Below, in pieces: positions 58,301-64,000 of a stretch of 64,000 nt of DNA. The DNA is from Trema orientale (lineage: Eukaryota; Streptophyta; Magnoliopsida; Rosales; Cannabaceae): assembly GCA_002914845.1 (NCBI GenBank), contig JXTC01000227.1, positions 112,366 to 176,365 of the forward strand, given 5' to 3'. Every line of letters starts with the position of its first letter. The first letter of the stretch is position 1. The notes below the pieces were generated by a model. That model saw only the letters and a program-made list of their open reading frames with translations, was not told the DNA's origin and did no database searches. A program made the translations under genes and the position numbers.

Positions 58301-61300
58301 TGGTGGTACCTTAAGACTGGATTCTTCATTAGTATCATTACTAGAAGAACTGCTAACCCTTTTCCTTTTCCTAGTAGCCCTTGGGACTGATGAATGATCA
58401 ATGACATTAGCAGCCTCTAACTTCACGTTTGACTGTTGTAGTTTTCCCTCAGAATGGCAAGAGACTTCAGTTTCCTTACGTGCAACCATGTGTCCAGAAG
58501 CAACATCAGTCTCCTCATTCTCCTTTGCAGCAAGCCCGAGTTTCGCTGAGTCTTGTTCTTTCTCTTTTAAAAGGATGGTATCCGCAGATTCCTTTTTCAA
58601 CTTGAGATCTACAGGTTTTGGAGACCTCTCCTCAATCTGAGAACTAACTAATTCTACTTTGATCACTGACAGGGACTTAGTATCAGCTTCTTGAGTCAAT
58701 GTGCTCCCATTTCTCTTCAGATGGCCCCTTTTACGGCACACTGCCTCAGGAAGGTTATGAGTTTTGGATGGGGAAGCTCTTGTGTTCTCATCAAGTTCAG
58801 ATTGCAAGACTGCTGGCTCTGTCACTTTCTTAAGTGTTGATGAAGAAGTTCCCTTCTTGGAAACTGAATTTCTAGATGCTGAACTTTCAGTACTCTTTCC
58901 TTTAGAGGTTCTAGGATGAGCTGGCCTCAAATTTTTCTTTCCACTAGATATCCAAGAATGATCATAGCCTTCCTCTGGATTCATTAAAGAACTTGGTTTC
59001 CGTCCTCTCTTTTTAGGAAGAGAATCTAGCTCACTTTCAGACTTTTCAATCTTAATTGAGATTGAAGTGTTAGGCACAAAAGTTCCTCTTGAATTAGCTC
59101 TTTCGAGTGTGCCTTCCTCTGAATCCATCAAAGAACTTGATTTCTGGCCTCTCTTTTTGGGAACAGTGTTTGGATCATTTTCAGTTTTGTCTACCTTAAT
59201 GGAGAGTGAGCTTTTAGGTTCGGCAATAACTCTTGACTTACCTGTTCTGTGATGGCCTTTGTCTAGATTCGTCAAAGAACTTCGCATCTGCCCTCTCTTC
59301 TTGGGAAGAGAGAATGGCTCACTTTCAGGTTTCTCTGCCTTAATTGAGAGTGAACTGCTAGGTTCAGTAATAACTCTTGAATCAGCTGCTTTGCTATGGT
59401 CTTCCTCCATACTCAACGAAGAAGTTGGTGCTCTCTTTCTGCCAATGGAATCTGGCTTGGTTTTAGATTTGTCCGTCCTAGGTGAGAGTGAACTGCTAGG
59501 TTCAGCAATATCTCTTGAATCAGCACTTTTGTGATGTTTTGTATGACGGCCACGTTGTAATTTTTGTGAAGGATTTTTGTTTGTAACATTATCATCTTTT
59601 CTAGTTGATGCAGTGCATTCACTGATTGATCTGATTATTCCATCTCCTGTTTGGTGAGCTTTTCTAGGTGAAACAGCATCTGGTTCAAGTTCCTCTGTCT
59701 CCTGATGCAAAGAAAATAAAAATTTGTTACAGATGATTTAATGGTCAACAAATAGATACAGAAATTAAATACATGTGATTGGCTTATCTAAAACTATCAT
59801 CTCCACCAACCTGTTCTTATTCTCCTAAAAGTATGACTAGGCAATTAGAAGTTCTATACTAGAATTGAATTTGTGTGAATAGGAAGTAATCTGATTTTGA
59901 CATTAGTAGAGATGAACTTGTTTTCTAAAGCAAGTTTTGACGTGTATAGTCTTATTTCTGCCGATGAAAAAATGTCCAAAGACAGTAAATTTATTTCCTA
60001 TGATTACAAATATGTTACGTTGAAAAATATCACAAATTTAGCAATGCAAAATAACTTAATAACATAACACATAAAACAAGGTGAAACACACCAAATTGTC
60101 CTCCAAATCCGAATCCTCAGTTCCACTTTGGTATATGGAAGACACTATCTGAGCATAATCATTCATATCAATGCCCATTAAAGCCACTGCTTTTTTGAGA
60201 TAGGATTCGAGTTTTGTGGCACACATAGTGATAACATTCTCTCCCAATTTCGAAGAGACAGGTGATATGTTCTGAAACAAGGAAGAGCCCAAATCAATAT
60301 CTCACATGGTACAAAAGAAAACAAAAAGAAGCAAACATTAAACTTGACAGTGTTACCTGATTTTCCTTTCTGACACTAGATAAAAGAAGACTAAGAAGAT
60401 CAAAGGGAATATCTTCACTTTCATCTAAAGTCATTGTCATTATTGCTTCCATAGCTGAAAATATACGAGGGGGATGGTCGGACCTTAACATTCAACGGGA
60501 AGATCCCATCAATTGTTGAACATTTGTAGATGATAATGCAATTATTCAGATAAACTCAATGATCAACCTCACAAGACGTTAATTAACACAGATACATTTT
60601 TTTCCAAATTCTGAAGATTTATACATAACGATTCAGTCAACAAATAACATTTTCAGTCGTTTTTGTTCCCTGGATGAAAAAAATCCTCTCTTTCATTCAA
60701 CCACCTCCAAATCTACTAACAAGGTTGCATACATGTTCCCAATGTCAAAAATAAAAAATAAATAAATAAAAGAAATGGGATCCTATCGAATCATTCTATG
60801 GTTCGAATTAAGGGAAATTACAGCATTACTTTTAAAAGTTAAAGAGGCAAATCACAAATGATTTTCATGCTCAAAAGCCTTAATTAGGAGAATAGGTCCA
60901 ATCCATACTAGCACTTGTAACAGTCCATTTTAGGCTAACAAAGTCTTGGTTTACATTTATTAAATAGGTCTAGGTTAATCTAATCATTAATAGGATTCAT
61001 GTATCTGTAGTTAGGAGTTGTATTGTTATTGTTATTATTAATATTATATCCACTGGAACATTTTAGGATTACTATTAAGTTTTATTTCACGTATATTTGT
61101 ATGTTTTAAATTCCTAGATTAGTTTATCAATTGTATTTAGTTTACTACTTGTGTTCAATTTCCTACTTTCATTCAATTGTCTATCTATAAATATAACTAG
61201 CTACATTCATTATTTTTAGTCTATGAATGAACAAATTATGCAACTATCTCTCTCTATTGTTCTCTCAAAATTTGTCTTCATTCTCTTCGACCTCTCTAAT

Positions 61301-63484
61301 ATCTCGCTTGATTCTATTTTGTCTCTATAACGTCTCTTTCTATTCAAACTTGCTATTCTCTTATCTTTTCTCCCTTGGTCCTACATCACATCCCTTGGTT
61401 TAAAAATAAGAACTTTAAAGCATCTCTATCAGATGTATATATGCTAAGAACATTTATGTAAAAACTGATGTATGTATTTGCAATTGTTATATTTAAGGTA
61501 GTCATGAGAATCTTTTATTGTCTTGCTAAGAACATTTATGTATAAACTGATGTATGTATTTGCAATTGTTATATTTAAAGTACTCATGAGAATCTTTTAT
61601 TGTCAAGACAACGTGCAAATAGTTTAGCACACAAAATAGTATATAAATACATTAGCATCAGTGCTAAAGCTCAAACCTTATGTGATCTAAAAAAATTTGA
61701 AACATCTCAAGAACCAATTCATGACAGTCGAGATCCAGCATCATCATACTTGATCTGATCTTAGCAAAAACATCCAAGATACATCCGGCCTTGGTATAGC
61801 AACGGCCTGATCGTAGCGACAACTTTTCAAAAGCTGCTAGAGTTAACTGAAAGATTTCCTGTACAGAAAAAAAATGGATATGCTATTGTTGTAAAACCAC
61901 TTCAAAACAAAATAGATCTTAGAAAGATTGATGAAACTTCAATACTCCTGGAAGTTTTAATATGATACAATAGTACAATCCTTATAGGGTTTTGATTTGT
62001 TAAGTGTACCTTCATGCATTCATCATCGTAAGGGCATTCTGGTGCTGTTATTCTCATAACTTGAGTGATGCAAGATACAACTGAAACCTTCACATCCATA
62101 TTTGAGTGCCTCAAAAGTTCATTAGAAATCAATGCTTCCATTGTGGGTAATAGTGCTCTTTGCACAGGTGTCGGTGGTGATTGCTCCACATTCGATAACA
62201 ATTTCTCAACTTTCTGCAATACAAAAAATGAAATGCGATGTAGTGAGACTTTGTTTTTATGTGATGCCTAAGGGAGACAACTCTAGACAACATAAGATAG
62301 GAGCGGACAGAACTAGCAACCAAATGAGAATACTTAAATAAACTTCCACCTACCTGTTGATTCTACTAACTCTGAAAATTAAATGGTTTAGTAGACAAGG
62401 TGATCAGACAGTGGATTCACTCGCTAAAAGTATTCTCACACCCATTTCTAATTTTTTATTCTTTAAAAGAAATAACGAACTACACAAGAGATAACCATCT
62501 CCCTTCCTGTAAGCCTTCTACAACCGTGGAAAGAGCAGAATTCTGTCTCAAATATTGAGTATAATATCAAAGAGAAATTATCCACTGAAGTATTGGGCCA
62601 CTCTTTTTTCCTATACAATCTCATCGTGATATGAAGAATTTTATTCTCAATCCTTTCTTGTAGTTGACCCACTTTCACCATTTCTTTTCCTCCCTCATAC
62701 TACTTCGTAATATGCTATTCACTATGCCATCCTTGTTCAGCATTCAGATTTTTTGCTCATAATTCACGAACAAATTTTCTAGTAGTTCAATCTTATTGAA
62801 AAAGACTAAAAATACATAAATAAATCTAAAACCACCCAAGCAATTCGACAACAATACATTTACCAACACAAAATGCGTGCAATGGATCCACAGACAAATA
62901 CATACATTTTTAATTCCTATTGTACCATAAACAATACTAGAAACAGAGCAACCAGTACTTCTTTTCCATCTCAGACCAAAAACATTTCACAATACAATAA
63001 AAGCTTCCCCGTTTCTGATCAATTTAGAGACACCTTATTGTTCTATCAGAAAAACATTCATAGGGAAGAAAAAAAAAAAAAAAACGGAAAAGAACCCAAC
63101 GATAACAGCAATGCACCAAGGACTATAAACCCAGAAAATATCATTTTATATACATTCAAAAAGCAAACATTTGTAAATTCAAGTAGGGAGAGTTTAAAAA
63201 ACCCTTGTAACACCAATAACCAAAGATTCAACAAAAGTGATGATCACCAATTTCAAGTCTTTATTCATTCAGCATTCCTACCATATCAAAACAAACAAAA
63301 CCCAGAAAAGACTAAATTGTTAAAAAGTAAGCAGAAAAGAATGGGACATTACATCAAGAATGTGGAGAAGCTCCTCAGTAGAGGAAGGAGGGTTAAGGAG
63401 CAAAGTCCCACCAATTCTGAGCTGCTTCCTAAGCCATGCCTCAAACTCAGAGGGAGACATGGGTTTTGAGGTGGAACAACTCAT
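55347..63484 (-). CDS. PDS5: PDS5-type sister chromatid cohesion protein with Tudor domain (16 exons, 1,120 aa)
   Basis: Exons (minus): 63484-63353, 62213-62010, 61858-61677, 60483-60357, 60271-60092, 59701-58310, 58187-58080, 57840-57764, 57526-57475, 57362-57276, 57184-57141, 56745-56644, 56490-56404, 56284-56186, 56013-55864, 55686-55347; total 3,363 nt, all GT..AG, open throughout. Residues 1-275 are the HEAT-like N-terminus of plant PDS5 C/D-type proteins (EFEAWLRKQLRIGG, SNELLRHSNMDVKVSVVSCI, SDHPPRIFSAMEAIMTM). Residues about 337-522 form a fourfold repeat with an AT-hook-like KKRGRKPSS. Residues about 776-847 are a Tudor-like domain (RRIKVWWPMDKTFYEGVVDS, RQRWEL). The tail is Lys/Ser/Asp-rich. 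PDS5 proteins bind cohesin and act in cohesion, homologous recombination and chromatin; Arabidopsis PDS5C's Tudor domain binds H3K4me1, a role inferred here. Exons 11-15 are small and hand-placed, so the tail is less certain than exons 1-10. Confidence 0.92.
55864..56745 (-). repeat. Tandem-duplicated exon/intron modules in the PDS5-like tail
   Basis: Exons 12-15 (102, 87, 99 and 150 nt) all start with the third base of a codon and end with the second, so each can be added or skipped without shifting frame. Each is followed by an intron starting GTTGGT (56643, 56403, 56185, 55863), and acceptors share TTCAG followed by CAA (three of four) or AAG. Introns also share ATGCATA/ACCA/TTTGCAGCT-like words. 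This suggests repeated duplication of one exon-intron unit. Confidence 0.7.
58961..59518 (-). repeat. Fourfold ~141-bp coding repeat (47 aa) in PDS5-like exon 6
   Basis: Four diverged in-frame units start SRDIAEP, SRVITEP, SRVIAEP and SRGTFVP, 46-48 residues apart. Each has SSSLSIK(A/V)(E/D)K, then LPKKRG and a SSLM..EEG end. The last unit ends KKRGRKPSSL, which contains an AT-hook-like RGRKP; the earlier units have KKRGQ or RKRAP at that position. Confidence 0.85.
60916..61388 (+). repeat. Probable solo LTR in PDS5-like intron 3
   Basis: The sequence begins TGTAACAGTCC, has a TATA box (CTATAAATATAAC, 61187-61199), then CT-rich sequence and an end near CCTACATCA, the layout of a small copia-type LTR. 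It lies in intron 3 (60484-61676) on the strand opposite the gene. No primer site, coding region or clear target duplication was found, so solo-LTR status is tentative. Confidence 0.45.
61442..61605. repeat. 82-bp tandem duplication in PDS5-like intron 3
   Basis: TGCTAAGAACATTTATGTA at 61442 recurs at 61524. The whole 82-bp unit (through GAGAATCTTTTATTGTC) is repeated with only a few differences. Confidence 0.85.
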
Positions 63485-64000
63485 ACTAAAAAGAGCTGTA
63501 TATGAAGAAAAAAAGACTGAAACTCAAACCAATTTTTATAGCCCCAGAAGAGATTGACAAATTGCCAAAAGGTTTACAAAACTCACAACTAAGGACTTTT
63601 GGGGTTTAAGGCAAAGTGTTGGTCATGCAAAAGCAAAGCAAAGCAATTAGAAAAGAGAGTTACAAAATGAATGAGGCAGTTTCGGATTCTACCCCATTTA
63701 TGAATTTTGGCTGAATTATGGGCTCTAAAATCCGGCTCTGTACTTGGGTTTTTGGCTCTTCTGATATCAAAGAACCCCTTTTTTTACACGAAAAAAAAAA
63801 AAGGGCCTTGGCTTTTCTCCCAGTTGTTCTCCCCTGTTGGCGCTTTTGTGTCTGGTTTTTTGAGTGCTGAGCAAGAATTTGCTTTGCAACCCATGTAAAG
63901 TTACCAATTTGACCATTTTCACATAGAACGATATGGTATCCAAACTCATTTTTATGGTAAGCGCGTCCACATACTGCATTGCACCCCATTAAAAGTTACG
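63485..64000 (-). promoter_or_regulatory. 5' flank of the PDS5-like gene
   Basis: This stretch precedes the start codon at 63484 (minus strand) and should hold the 5' UTR and promoter. No convincing TATA box was found close by, which is common for housekeeping-type plant genes. Short open frames on either strand (63660-63989, 63707-63898) have no family signature. Confidence 0.45.

Noticed and set aside
58401..59534. Plus-strand open frames over PDS5-like exon 6
   Set aside because: They are antisense shadows of the repetitive coding exon.
62873..63469. 198-codon plus-strand open frame
   Set aside because: It lies over intron 1 and exon 1 of the PDS5-like gene, is Asn/Lys/Thr-rich as expected from AT-rich DNA, and has no family signature.

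Overview
This window is nuclear DNA of a flowering plant, almost certainly a eudicot. The reasons are plant-specific LTR retrotransposon lineages (Athila and chromodomain Ty3/gypsy elements), a LINE carrying an RNase H domain, AT-rich MITE-laden intergenic DNA, and two intron-split plant genes. I could not fix the species. About 1.25 kb is assembly gap (11086-11941 and 24589-24980).

Layout. 1-2786: a tandem, LTR-sharing, gag-only Ty1/copia array on the minus strand, inserted in the RNase H domain of a dead LINE (2787-4620, minus). 5124-12386: a young non-autonomous Athila element (plus) with gag and protease but no reverse transcriptase or integrase, flanked by ATTTT target duplications. 13989-21333: an old chromodomain Ty3/gypsy element (minus, target duplication CCTGG), itself split by a 1.34-kb insertion at 16555-17896. 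21339-34778: gene-free, MITE-rich DNA, with a foldback repeat containing a gap and a cluster of miniature elements lying in (TA)n microsatellites (31471-32674, with an outlier at 33552). 43437-52588: a 9.15-kb Tekay/Del-type chromovirus (minus) with 2.16-kb LTRs.

Two host genes can be reconstructed completely, both on the minus strand. The first is a five-exon cinnamoyl-CoA reductase gene (34779-38995; 339 aa), the entry enzyme of monolignol/lignin synthesis. It keeps its catalytic and CoA-substrate-binding residues and has an ACCTACC AC-element upstream. The second is a sixteen-exon gene for a PDS5-type cohesin-associated protein (55347-63484; 1,120 aa), with an N-terminal HEAT-like region, a four-copy repeat ending in an AT-hook-like motif, a Tudor-like domain and a Lys/Ser-rich tail built from duplicated phase-symmetric exons. 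All exon junctions were chosen by hand from GT/AG sites and reading frame; both totals come out as exact multiples of three.

The two genes are not functionally related as far as I can see; the Tekay element sits between them. No bacterial-type operon, CRISPR array, rRNA or tRNA gene was found. The most interesting structures are the (TA)n-associated miniature elements, the duplicated exons of the PDS5-like tail, and the tandem copia array whose LTRs differ by one copy of a 27-bp repeat.
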